DNA of 64,000 bases from Schizochytrium sp. TIO01 (taxonomy: Eukaryota > Sar > Bigyra > Thraustochytrida > Thraustochytriidae). Location: contig SMSO01000025.1 of assembly GCA_004764695.1 (NCBI GenBank), positions 5,634,362-5,698,361 on the forward strand, given 5' to 3'. The translations under genes and the position numbers were made by a program. How positions within the stretch are numbered: the stretch's first letter is position 1; each line of letters starts with the position of its first letter. Below the pieces are notes generated by a model that saw nothing but the letters and a program-made list of their open reading frames with translations, was not told where the DNA came from and made no database searches. Positions 29,526 to 39,499 of the stretch are shown here, in pieces.

Positions 29526-31253
29526 TTAGGCCGTGACAGAGGGTGCACCATCCTTGTCACATTCGCAGCGAGGCGGATCACAACAGGGTAGAATGGAAAG
29601 ATCCTGCCACAGTTTCATTTGGTTGGGTTGCGAGGGGTAGGTAGAAAATGAACTACGGTGGGCATGGACGGCATCGCTAATACGCTGCTGCAGATCTGCA
29701 TAGGCAGAGAAATTGCTAGGCAGAAGAGGCTTACTCTCGCTAATGTCCTCTACAAGATCAAATAGAAGTGGCGGCGAATGAATTTGCACAGAACTGCCAG
29801 AACATCCGCAGATACTTGCAGTAGGGCAAGAATCAAGACCTGGTTCCCAAATTGCAGTGGAGAAGTGTGCCTTGTAGCGACTGTCCAGGCGAACTGCAGA
29901 GAGTTCTTCTCCGCAATAATGGAACATGATTTCATGTGGGCTTGATTTCGCCTCGCGTGCTGCATAAGCAGAGATATCCTTACCATCTAACATGCCAAAA
30001 GGCCTGCTTAATTTGCGAGAGCTGTCTGGCGCAAGCTCTGCGTCCACCAAAGCTAGTGTGGTAGGGAAAATATCCATCGTAGATACAGATCCAGGCAGGA
30101 CCTGGCCTGCAGGAAACCTGCGCGGATAGCGGACCATGCCCGGAATGCGAATTCCACCTTCATATGTTTGTCCCTTTGCTCCACGAAGGGGCCCGGAGGA
30201 CCCACCCTCATGCCCACGTTCTTTAAAAGGACCATTATCAGATGCAAACCAGACTAACGTGTCATCTGTCAGCCCTTGAGCCTCAACCTCATCGAGGATA
30301 GCACCAATCGACCAATCAAGTTCTGCGATGTTGTTCAAGTAGTTGACTTCTCCAAAGCTCTCGTGGTTAAATAGGGCTGTGTGGACCTTCACGTAACTCA
30401 TGTACAAGAACCAGGGTTTATCACCTCGAGATGCACGCTTAATGTAGCCGAGGGCATCTGCAGTAAGACGTTGGGTGAGGTTGGCAAGCTTGACTGGCTG
30501 CTGAATAATATCCTCATTGCGGTACATCAAGCAATTCTTTGGGCTCATGAGGGTATATGTGCTAGTAATGTACCATGCCAGCGCGAAAATTATGCCCTCC
30601 AGAACCAAAAGACTGGCAAAGCCGCGATTTCCTACGAATCCAGCAAGGCGTAATATAAGAGCCCCACCAAAGATCGAAGACCACAACATAATGAGATTCT
30701 CAAACAAGTATTGTGCCAGTGTTGGCTGTTTATAGATTGTCTTGCCCGGGGCGCAGGATTGAACGTTTGTGATGGGCATTCCATAATAGTTTTCAAAGCC
30801 GTGATGAGTAGGGAGCCACTTGGTCTCCCTACCGATACCCAAGTGCCATTTACCCGTCATGTGCGTCGAATAACCGCGTTCCTGCAAGGCTTCTGCAATT
30901 GTGAGTTCTTCATGGGGCAGACCAGTTGGAGAAGTTGGGTGGAAAACTCGTGTTTTGAAGTCACTGGAAGCAAGGCCAATACGAATAGGTAGTCTCCCCG
31001 TCATCAAGGCACCTCTTGAGGGCGTGCAAATACTTGAACCTGAAAGCCATTGTGTAAATCTCACACCATCTGCAGCGAGCTGGTCAATACGAGGCGAGGC
31101 AACGCTGGCGTTGCCTTGGCAGCCAAGATCGAAGTATCCGAGGTCATCCACAAAAAAAACAAGCACGTTTGGGGGGCGAGCTGAGCTCACAAATGCGATG
31201 GCTGCGAGGAGAGCAAGCTGAAGCGTCAATTTGTGGTTTGCCACACGAGTCAT
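29526..31253 (-). CDS. Steroid-sulfatase-type (ER membrane) sulfatase
   Basis: A 575-residue type I sulfatase hydrolysing sulfate esters. From Met 1 there is a signal peptide (hydrophobic core LALLAAIAFVSSA), then NVLVFFVDDLG with the metal-binding Asp pair (36-37), and CTPSR (76-80), whose Cys is the formylglycine site. GKWHLG (134-139) and SDNGP (338-342) follow. Between about residues 184 and 233 two hydrophobic segments interrupt the fold at the place where human steroid sulfatase has its two membrane helices, and the next stretch (CLMYRNEDIIQQP, NLTQRLTADA) matches that subfamily closely. The protein is therefore probably anchored in the ER lumen; the substrate cannot be told. An upstream in-frame ATG at 31292 would add 13 residues, but it has a weak context and would bury the signal peptide. 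Confidence 0.93.
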   Translation of the reverse strand: MTRVANHKLTLQLALLAAIAFVSSARPPNVLVFFVDDLGYFDLGCQGNASVASPRIDQLAADGVRFTQWLSGSSICTPSRGALMTGRLPIRIGLASSDFKTRVFHPTSPTGLPHEELTIAEALQERGYSTHMTGKWHLGIGRETKWLPTHHGFENYYGMPITNVQSCAPGKTIYKQPTLAQYLFENLIMLWSSIFGGALILRLAGFVGNRGFASLLVLEGIIFALAWYITSTYTLMSPKNCLMYRNEDIIQQPVKLANLTQRLTADALGYIKRASRGDKPWFLYMSYVKVHTALFNHESFGEVNYLNNIAELDWSIGAILDEVEAQGLTDDTLVWFASDNGPFKERGHEGGSSGPLRGAKGQTYEGGIRIPGMVRYPRRFPAGQVLPGSVSTMDIFPTTLALVDAELAPDSSRKLSRPFGMLDGKDISAYAAREAKSSPHEIMFHYCGEELSAVRLDSRYKAHFSTAIWEPGLDSCPTASICGCSGSSVQIHSPPLLFDLVEDISESKPLLPSNFSAYADLQQRISDAVHAHRSSFSTYPSQPNQMKLWQDLSILPCCDPPRCECDKDGAPSVTA

Positions 31254-31835
31254 TGTTGGCGACGTAAAGAGGAGTTGGAATTGCCTTATCATCGAGGGTA
31301 TCTTTAGTTGAAAGACGAAGATTGATCAGCGTTGCTAATCTAGCTGACTACTAGCGTTTATTACTATACTTTAAAACTGTAGAACTGTCTTTATCCGACT
31401 AGCGCAGCTTCGCATCTTAGTACTTGCGTTTATCACATCTGCTTTGTACACGTGCGCATGATTGCTCTCAAGTCTTGTCAGAGATTAGCAAGGGTTGCCC
31501 CCAAAGTTCCGAGTGTTTCTTCTTACTTGGTTGCGCAAGTAATGGACAAATGCGATGCAGTTCTGTATGTGTAAGGAAGAATTCGAGTAGCCATTTCCAT
31601 ATCCATATTGTGTTTGTCTTTTTGTATAAATGGGCTCTCTTTACAACACACAGGTATTGCGAACGGATTTTTTTCTGCAAAAATCAGTATTTGTTCTGCG
31701 ATTGTTGAAGGTCTTCCCCGAATTTTAATCAGTCTCACTCTCGTAGCTGTTTAGCCCACATTGGAATGATGAGCCTGGCGTTATGATAGTTCTGCGACTG
31801 TGTTATCAACGCTCCATGACGAATAAATCTATGGA

Positions 31836-32072
31836 ATGAATTCTAAGAAAGTTGAATTGCTCTTGTTTAAGATGACGCGGTGTACACCCCCGTCATGGCA
31901 ATGCCAGATTAACTTCGCAAATTCTGTTCGTCTAGAGTCAAGGCGAGAATTCCGTATCCTGTCGTTGCTCGATGATATCACAGTCGTTGTTACGAAGAAT
32001 GGAGTTTACAAGCCATGGTTAGATAATATGGCACATGCACTTACCTCTCTTGCGTTACAATGCGTGACATAG
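31836..32072 (+). CDS. Possible small hypothetical protein
   Basis: A 78-codon ATG-to-TAG frame. The composition is protein-like (for example LSLLDDITVVVTKNGVYKPW), without low complexity, signal peptide or recognised motif. Frames of this length arise by chance often in a window this size, so support is weak. Confidence 0.25.
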   Translation: MNSKKVELLLFKMTRCTPPSWQCQINFANSVRLESRREFRILSLLDDITVVVTKNGVYKPWLDNMAHALTSLALQCVT

Positions 32073-32680
32073 CAGAAGGTAGGTAGCTGCTAACTTACTT
32101 AAAATCAAACATGCAGAATCAAGACCCTAAGAAACCGCGGCGGTGGTGGAGAGCGAGGACACTGACGTGGAGAACCGAGCGAGGGATGCCCTTGTTGTTG
32201 AATGAATCATCATTCATCCACCACTAAGTTTCATCTCTTTCGCACTGTAGTCTTTAAGCTAAATAGTCCTTATCCCCATCCCTCTTTTTAGGCACTTTTC
32301 CGAATAAAAAGTAAAAAGAAAGATCATAGGATTGATAATCAAAGCTTCTATTATATTCTTAATTAAAAATAAATTAATAAATTAGTAAAAATTAAATTAA
32401 AACTGTCTTTTCAGTTGTCCAAAGGACAACGAATTCCTGTCCCGATTCAATTTGGAGAAACAAACTTGAACCTTGAAGAAGCAAGGCTGATTTCGCTGCT
32501 GCTGCTGCTGCATTGGATGCTGCATTGGATGCTGAATACTGTGCAGATAACCCTCCTTGGGCCGCGAAGCACTTGCAAACGAAGCCAAACAGCAGTCGCG
32601 AGTTCCATGATCCTCACAGGGCCTGAGGGTGCAATTCACCGTGACTGCAGAAACCCGCGTTAGGTGCAGCTATTAAGGGA

Positions 32681-32764
32681 TACATACATACATACATACA
32701 TACATACATACATACATACATACATACATACATACATACATACATACATACATACATACATACA
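32681..32764. repeat. (TACA)n microsatellite
   Basis: Twenty-one uninterrupted TACA units, the longest pure tetranucleotide tract in the window. Confidence 0.95.
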
Positions 32765-32873
32765 AATTGATGCTGTTAGCCTTCACAAGTGACAAGATTG
32801 CTTCATTCACTGAGGTTCGCTCCCTTCGCTTCGCGGCCCACTTGGTTTACTCGCCCGAGTTCTTGTCTGCAGC

Positions 32874-32902
<29 letters not shown>
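32874..32902. repeat. (GATA)n microsatellite
   Basis: About seven GATA units. Confidence 0.9.
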
Positions 32903-32904
<2 letters not shown>

Positions 32905-33024
32905 TGCCCATTATCTATGCGCTGGTTTGTTTGTCCATGACAAGAAACACCTCTGTGAGCATTGCAAATGACCGACTCAGTACTTCTACTTTCGCCTCTC
33001 TGTCTGAAAATAAGTTTTCATCCT

Positions 33025-33064
33025 TTGTTTGTTTGTTTGTTTGTTTGTTTGTTTATTTGTTTGT
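33025..33064. repeat. (TTTG)n microsatellite
   Basis: About ten TTTG units with one TTTA. Confidence 0.9.
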
Positions 33065-33091
33065 GTTGTATAGTATTCGAGTGAAGGACCA

Positions 33092-33142
33092 ATGAGTGAG
33101 TGAGTGAGTGAGTGAGTGAGTGACTGACTGACTGACTGACTC
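33092..33142. repeat. (TGAG)n-(TGAC)n compound microsatellite
   Basis: TGAG units switch to TGAC units partway along. Confidence 0.92.
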
Positions 33143-33436
33143 ACGAGTGGTGACTGAGTGGCAGCGCACCGCTCGCTTCATTGAAGCTGGCAGCCGAAGA
33201 GACCCGGCTCGCAGCGAGGGAGGGAGCAGTTGGAAGCCAACGGACGGCGTTCCCGCGAAGAGCACTGCAGATTCGACCGGCCCTGCTGCTGGCTACATTT
33301 GTGTACATGATGTGAATTGCCTGAATGATGGAGGGATAAGTCTGTTTTATACGCTGCTGTTGTTTCTTTTACTTTGATCTATCTGCAAGTGCGGTGTTTT
33401 ATATTTATGTTTATATTTATTTTTAATTTAATTTTT

Positions 33437-33497
33437 GTTTAGTTTAGTTTAGTTTGTTTTGTTTTGTTTTGTTTAGTTTTGTTTTGTTTAGTTTTGC
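33437..33497. repeat. (GTTTA/GTTTT)n microsatellite
   Basis: Five-base units alternating GTTTA and GTTTT. Confidence 0.85.
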
Positions 33498-34916
33498 AGC
33501 TGAGGAGAACAGAAGCTTGGTCGATCATGAGAGCTGTATGTAGCGAAGCAAAGGCAGCAGAGGGCTGTGAAAAGACCTCGCAGAGCTCCACGCGAAGGTC
33601 AGCCAGAGAGGAACCGGCATGAACCGCCCGTATCCAGTTCGACTGCTTACCAGATATGTAGGTATGTATATACATGTATATACATGTATGTATGTACCTA
33701 CGGGAGTTCCTGTCTGCGCGTGAAGAGTTAAAATACACGTATTAAAATAGCGCCTCCGATTTAAAGACGGGGTACCGCACGCGCGTGCACGTCTTCACGG
33801 CAGGGCTTCTTAGCCTAGTTTGGGCTAGCTTCTAAATTACTTTCCAAGGCATTGCAGGGAAGCTTGCAGAAAGAAGTACACGACGGTTCAAGAGGCGTGG
33901 GCGTACTAAGGGCCCCACGGTGGTGCTGCCGGTGGTGCTGGTGAACAGAGCAGGAGAGTGGCAATGCGCAGCGCAGGGATTATATGATGATCAATCTGAA
34001 CATGCGTGTGTACGTGTGCGAAAATGACAAAAAGAAAATAGTGAAAGAAAGGAGAACGTAAAGTAAAAGGATCGTTTTATTTTTATTTTTATTTTTTATT
34101 TTTCTCTTTCTTTTTAATGCTCCAGGTTTTTTATTACTATAGTATGTTCAAGGTTAAAGTTTTTTGTTTGTGGAAATTATTATTATTATCGTTGTTATTA
34201 TTGTTAGTTATTTTTTAAAGTCGAATTGTTAGAAATAATTTGAACATAATCGATCAACCTCTTCTTCTTCGCTCCAGGCGCGCGCAGCAAGCACGCACGC
34301 AGTCAACTAAACCCTCGCCATCGCACTCGGTTCCACTGGTTTGGGGCGCTAGATAGGAAGGTTCATATTACGTAGGCCACCCTGCCTCGTGCAAGGTTGC
34401 TGGGTCTCGTGCTTGAGAGGTAGAGATCGCGTTGATTGATCAGAAGAGGTCCGTGTGTTTGCGCTTTTTGGGTTGCCTTTTTATTCTATTTTTTCTTACC
34501 TTACCACGTGCAGACTAGGAACGCCTTTGTGGAATTCTGCGAGTCCGCCGCAGCACGCCGCCACGCCGCCAGCGCGAGTCCGGGGCCGGCTGCTAGCGTG
34601 TTTCACAGAGCAGGAGTCACTCACTCTGCTACGGCTGCTGTTGCTGCGGGTGCGAGGAGGCATCCGAAATCCCAGATTGTCCTCACTTGACTCGACGGGA
34701 TCGGCGTCGAGGCGCAGCACGTGCAGGTGCAAAGCAGTCGCGTTTTAGATCTGGCGCGTGAAAACCCCTGCGTCTCCTGGCCGTATAGAGACTGCGCAGA
34801 CGAGAGGAACGTCTTCCCGCAAAATTCGCATCCCAAGATCTGGTCTTGGTCTCGTCCAAGTGGTTGCGAACTAAGGGCTTCTTTGGGATAGAAGACTTGA
34901 GCCCAAAACTAGAAAT

Positions 34917-36842
34917 ATGGCTGAAGAAGAAGTTCAACAGGATACAACCAGCGAGGTTGCCGAGGAAAAACGTGCCTCTAGAAAGTCTCTGCGACAAAGC
35001 CTGAGGTCAGTGGCCTCAAGCATCTCGGGAGGCGCCCGTCGAAGCAGCCGCGCTTCTACTAAATCTAGCACTAGCGAGGCACAGGCACCAGCGGAGGTAG
35101 CCGCAGAAGACCCTCCTGCAGATGACCCTCCTGCAGATGACGATGAATCTGCAGAAAAGCCTGCACCACTCGAGCGTGCTCCAAGCAGTGGTGGAGTGAT
35201 GGGTTTCGTAGGGGATGTAATTTCGAGGGTTATTGGAACTAGCCAAAGAACCTTTGAGCACGGTGACAACACGATCATTAAGCTCAACATCGGCGGGACT
35301 CTATTCACAACCACGCTCGGAACAATTCGTTCGGGTTCATCCAGTGTGCTTAAAGAGCTCGTCCTGTGGGAGCCACATGGCAACAATGGTGATGACCAGG
35401 ATACCGATGATGAGACTGACGATCCACGTACATTTGACGATGAAGGCAACATCTTCATTGACCACGACCCAAAGCATTTTAACGTTCTGCTTAACTTCAT
35501 GCGTGCTACCAGTCCTGCCTCACTGCCTGCCGTTGGATCCCGGGAATGGCATGAGATCCGTGGCGATGCTGAGTTCTTTGATATGCCTGACCTGCTCAGC
35601 GCAATGGATGAGCTTGAGGAAGCTGACGCACAGGCAACGAGTGAGCTACGCAACCGCGACCATGCGACTACAGAAAAGCTCATTGCCATGCAAGGCCGTG
35701 AGCTTGAACGTATGCGGGTCGAGTTGCACAGACTTCAATTCGAAAAGGAGCGCGCAGAGGCAGAGGGGCGCCCGATGTTCGCCAAAATGGAGTACGCCTA
35801 CAACTTGATGGTAGCTGGAGTTACTGGAAGTGGTAAGTCCGCTTCGCTTAACTTTATCCTCAACCAGCAAGTATGCGAAGTTTCTGGTTCCCAGGCGCAA
35901 GGAACTCGTGGTTGCCATCTGCGAGACGCCGTGCTTGATGACAAGCACTTTGTTTCTTACCTTGACACACAAGGTCTCGGTGCTGATACGAGCATTACTG
36001 ATGAAGAACTGCTGGAGCAGATTATGCTCAGTGCAGAGTCTATTCGACAGATGGGTATCATCAACAATATCCTCATTAGCAACGATCTCACCTCGCGCTC
36101 CACACCAGCAGCAACTGCTAACTTGTTGACTCTTTGCGAGCTCTTCACCACCCTGCGTCGTAGTTGCTTTGTGGTCTTCACAAAGTGGAATACGAACGCT
36201 GTCCTTTCCGAATGGAACTTGCCTCTTAAGAAGTGGGTAAAGAAGTACCGCCGCGCTCGTTCCCTTGATCGCATCACTACTGACCCTCCATCCTATGAGG
36301 AGCTTTACCGCGCATACTGCACCTATCTGCTCCGGTCTCTCAACAACCGTCAGGATGGAGGAGCCTTTGCAAAGGTAGCTATGTTCCTCAGCTTCTTTGA
36401 ATCCCGTGTCATATGGGCCTTCAACCTCGATGCCGTGCAGATTGAGGATATGGAGGACGGTGAGCTCGAGCCGTACGTTCAGTACCTCTACGACTTCTAC
36501 CGCCGCAAGGCACTCACTGCGCTCCGTCGTGGTTCCACGATTATCAAGACCGAGGATCTTCCTTTCCTCAAGGATGAGTCAGATACCATGCGTGACGTTG
36601 CGGGTCGTCTTATTGAGCATCGTGACGACAAGATCGCTCATTTAGAGGAGATTGGCATGGACATGAATAAGGCAAAGGTTTTGCGCGCTAGCTTTGCAAA
36701 TATGTATGACATTGCTGCGGAAAATATGGAGCGTCGCGTCTACGATGTCTTTAATGTAGGTACCACGGAGATCGTCGAGCTTATGGATGAAGAAATCCCG
36801 AACGATGGCGATGCGTCTGCTGAAGTATGTGTCATCCAGTAA
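34917..36842 (+). CDS. BTB/T1-domain P-loop GTPase-like protein with CaaX tail
   Basis: A 641-residue intronless protein. Residues 1-90 are basic and Ser-rich, then acidic and Pro-rich. A KCTD/T1-type BTB domain spans about 119-235, with IIKLNIGGTLFTTTLGTI at its start and IFIDHDPKHFNVLLNFMR near its end, interrupted by an acidic insert (155-178). A charged helix, probably coiled coil, covers 240-285. A P-loop NTPase domain follows, with GVTGSGKS (301-308) and DTQG (350-353). The layout resembles AIG1/septin-like GTPases, but the base-specificity motif is unclear (TKWN at 422-425 is a candidate). The protein ends CVIQ, a CaaX box predicting prenylation and membrane attachment. I know of no characterised protein with this order. 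A role as a membrane-tethered oligomeric GTPase is inference. Confidence 0.85.
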   Translation: MAEEEVQQDTTSEVAEEKRASRKSLRQSLRSVASSISGGARRSSRASTKSSTSEAQAPAEVAAEDPPADDPPADDDESAEKPAPLERAPSSGGVMGFVGDVISRVIGTSQRTFEHGDNTIIKLNIGGTLFTTTLGTIRSGSSSVLKELVLWEPHGNNGDDQDTDDETDDPRTFDDEGNIFIDHDPKHFNVLLNFMRATSPASLPAVGSREWHEIRGDAEFFDMPDLLSAMDELEEADAQATSELRNRDHATTEKLIAMQGRELERMRVELHRLQFEKERAEAEGRPMFAKMEYAYNLMVAGVTGSGKSASLNFILNQQVCEVSGSQAQGTRGCHLRDAVLDDKHFVSYLDTQGLGADTSITDEELLEQIMLSAESIRQMGIINNILISNDLTSRSTPAATANLLTLCELFTTLRRSCFVVFTKWNTNAVLSEWNLPLKKWVKKYRRARSLDRITTDPPSYEELYRAYCTYLLRSLNNRQDGGAFAKVAMFLSFFESRVIWAFNLDAVQIEDMEDGELEPYVQYLYDFYRRKALTALRRGSTIIKTEDLPFLKDESDTMRDVAGRLIEHRDDKIAHLEEIGMDMNKAKVLRASFANMYDIAAENMERRVYDVFNVGTTEIVELMDEEIPNDGDASAEVCVIQ

Positions 36843-37757
36843 TTGCATAGCAATTTGCCTTTTCAGCAACACTCTTTCAGCAAAGAAGAGAATCCTTCAA
36901 AAAAGTTTCCTGTGTTTGTCTACCAGTGGCTGACGTTATACGGGCTGACGTTAAGGATGGAATAACTGTGCTCTTGTTTCTGTTTAGAGTAAGCTGCCAT
37001 CTCGACCAAAACTTCCTCTATCATCTTTTCTGCTTTTCGTTGCAGGCGTACCTGCTCCAGAGCTCTGCCTAGATCCCCTTTGGCCTGACTTTTCCTTTCA
37101 ACCTGCTTTTCTGTTAACTGATCATTGTTCATTTGTCATTTTTGTTTTCCATTTCCCTACCTCTTTTTGTTCGTTTCTTCGTTTGTTCGAAAAACCTGCC
37201 CTGCCATTTGATTGACTCTATCTGGTAATCTTCTGTTGTTGATGTCGTTCTTACGCGTATGCACAGGATGATGCACTATGACGATACTTAATTTGCTCTC
37301 CATCTTTTGTGGAGAGCATCTAATCTAAGTTATAGGGTTTAATAATTTGTATCGCGAAGTTAGCTCCTCGCTGGGGCACTTCTTAAAGTCATGATTTGCC
37401 GAGCGGTTTCTTTCTCCACAAATAGCATTCCACAATTCGCAAAAAGAAAAGAAGAAAGGACTATATAATAGAAAATATAAATACACCAAAAGGAATAATT
37501 TCTTAATCTCTTCTTGTGCCCAAATTTCATACATTGCCGTCCTCAAGCCTCCACTCAAAACCCAAAGAGTTGACCATCTAAGAAAGCTTTTACCAGCAGA
37601 ACTAACGCAGCATACAGCGTTCCCATTTATCCAAGATAAGAGTAGTAACTATCCTACTATTAGTATTTGATGTGCCAAAGGCGCTCATTGTTCAAGTAAA
37701 CTAAGTGGAACATCAATTCCAACAATTCCAATTCTCGATTCGAAGCCGTCAGCTGAG
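36843..37757. other. Spacer with one small candidate gene
   Basis: 3' UTR of the BTB-GTPase gene and promoter region of the CD2BP2-like gene. It contains the small minus-strand ORF at 36920-37132; nothing else is supportable. Confidence 0.45.
36920..37132 (-). CDS. Possible small coiled-coil protein
   Basis: A 70-codon ATG-to-TAG frame, antisense to neighbouring genes and not overlapping them. The translation is highly charged and helical in character (LGRALEQVRLQRKAEKMIEE, residues 22-41), as in small coiled-coil subunits. No family is recognised and there is no canonical promoter to cite. Chance is possible, but the composition makes it better than the average short frame. Confidence 0.4.
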   Translation of the reverse strand: MNNDQLTEKQVERKSQAKGDLGRALEQVRLQRKAEKMIEEVLVEMAAYSKQKQEHSYSILNVSPYNVSHW

Positions 37758-38996
37758 ATGCAGCGCAGCACTGTTGCGGCGGCCTTGCGCGCCCAGGCGA
37801 GGGAGCGGCAGCGTATCGTGGAGGAGAGTGGTCTCGACGATCGTTACTTTGACTCCTCTGCCACGACTGGTGGTAGCTATGATCGAGATGGAGTAGCTCG
37901 AGCTCGTGGCCAAAGTCGTGTGCCAAGCAAGGCGAAAATGAGCCAGAGCAAACGTGCCAAGGCCCGTGCAATTGGCGGCGATGATGATGACGACGATGAC
38001 GATGAAGAAGAAGAAGAAGAAGAAAATTTGCACAATTCGAAAGGAGATGCGCTGGATCCGGATGAATCGACTCGGAACCAAGAAGAATCTTATGCAAATG
38101 AGGAAGATGAATTGCTGAGACTGCAAAAGGAGGACCGCTCCGAGGTGCCTTTGGAGGCGTTCAACTTGGAACAGGAGCGTGCACAAGGAAGATTTGACAA
38201 AAATGGAAATTATGAATGGACGAGGCGAGATCTGGCGAAGGATGATCGAGACGATGAAGGTGACGAGTGGATCGGCGATGTAGTCGACATGACGACGGCA
38301 AGGCAAAAGAGGGCTCGTGATGAAGAGGACGAGAAAGAGTCAAAGAGCCGTCAGTTTCATATTCAAAGGCTTGTAGATTTGCTTAAGCCTGAGGAAAATG
38401 TTCTCAAGGCACTCTCGAGGTATGGCAAACAAGATAAGACCAAGCTCGACCTCGTCACAGACTCCGCAAATACCCTTCTTGACCTGCTTCCGGATGTATA
38501 TCAAATGACTCAGCGAATGTTAGATGCAGAGGTGCGCCGTGATAGAGAGGAAAGGATGGCTCGTATATTTTGGGAATATGACACAGGTGATGGCCAAGTA
38601 TATGGCCCATTTCCGGCAACGACGATGCAAGCGTGGCATGAAGCCGGATACTTTACCGGGGACAATAAAGACGACTTGCGGTTCAGGCGGGCTACTGCAC
38701 CCCAGGAAATCCAAGGTTCACAAGGGCAAAGCTCCTCAGCGACAGACACCAATGCAGATATTGATGATGGAAACGCGGGGAAGCGTCGGAAGGTCATTTT
38801 CGCAAAGTCTGCAAAAGAAGACCTCGATGATGACTTTGACGATTCTGATGATGAAATTGACCAAAGTCAGGCCCAACCTGCACTCAGTGATGCACAAATC
38901 TCAAGCACTAAACCTGATTCAATAGTTGATGCATCAAAGCCATTATCTCCTTGGTGCACTCTTTCAGAAATTAGCTTCACTCAGGTGTTTGACTAA
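37758..38996 (+). CDS. GYF-domain protein, CD2BP2/LIN1-like (U5 snRNP)
   Basis: A 412-residue protein like human CD2BP2 and yeast Lin1, which bind the U5 snRNP/tri-snRNP through a GYF domain and Prp6/Prp8 contacts. An acidic run covers 75-90. The family block GRFDKNGNYEW is at 144-154 and is followed by DEWIGDVV (169-176). The GYF domain lies at about 271-312 (FWEYDTGDGQVYGPF and MQAWHEAGYF). After it come a second acidic patch and a low-complexity tail, longer than in most homologues; the extreme C-terminus shows no known motif. Acts in the nucleus. The acidic run is encoded by GAT/GAA repeats that may vary in length. Confidence 0.88.
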   Translation: MQRSTVAAALRAQARERQRIVEESGLDDRYFDSSATTGGSYDRDGVARARGQSRVPSKAKMSQSKRAKARAIGGDDDDDDDDEEEEEEENLHNSKGDALDPDESTRNQEESYANEEDELLRLQKEDRSEVPLEAFNLEQERAQGRFDKNGNYEWTRRDLAKDDRDDEGDEWIGDVVDMTTARQKRARDEEDEKESKSRQFHIQRLVDLLKPEENVLKALSRYGKQDKTKLDLVTDSANTLLDLLPDVYQMTQRMLDAEVRRDREERMARIFWEYDTGDGQVYGPFPATTMQAWHEAGYFTGDNKDDLRFRRATAPQEIQGSQGQSSSATDTNADIDDGNAGKRRKVIFAKSAKEDLDDDFDDSDDEIDQSQAQPALSDAQISSTKPDSIVDASKPLSPWCTLSEISFTQVFD

Positions 38997-39499
38997 TGTG
39001 CAGTAGTTTAGAAAGTAGACAGGCATCACAGCAAGTGCTTGATAAGTTTAGGTTTGAAGGGCTGAAGAGGATCTCAGCATGTGTGATTCTATTATTATTT
39101 GTCAAAGTTATCTTCTGTCCCTCTTTTAACGCATCCTTTTTCACCCTTGAAAAAAATATCATCTTTTTGTCATGAAAACGGTACTTGTATTCATGATAGT
39201 GATACATGAAATTTCTCGAATTGCACGTATGGGTCCTCAAAGTTTGGGACAGTACAACACTATTCATTTTTATTCAGTTGCTTAATGTACAGCAAACTTT
39301 ACCACCACATAATAACCAATATAGATTATTCATAACACCACGACCGAACATTCACAAATAGTAAGAAGCAAAACAACAACAAAAAAAGCAAAACAAGTTT
39401 CAAGATTCATCACGATTGGGTGCACCCACTCAAATGGAAGCATAATTAATAGTAGAATAAAATTCTACGTACGTGGTAACATGGGCACGAATAAGGCTT
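38997..39499. other. Convergent 3' region
   Basis: Space between the stop codons of the CD2BP2-like and Sfi1-like genes. No feature beyond presumed 3' UTRs. Confidence 0.5.

Larger units (their letters stand above)
31254..34916. other. Microsatellite-rich spacer upstream of the BTB-GTPase gene
   Basis: A 3.6-kb divergent region between the sulfatase and BTB-GTPase genes. It holds several microsatellites and one weak small ORF (31836-32072), listed separately. A pyrimidine-rich tract ending CACGTGCAG near 34513 could be a 3' splice site of an intron in the 5' UTR of the BTB-GTPase gene; a matching donor was not fixed. Confidence 0.45.

Noticed and set aside
34934-35689. 251-codon antisense frame over the BTB-GTPase gene
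   Set aside because: It is a Ser/Ala-rich shadow of the sense coding frame, which has clear domains.
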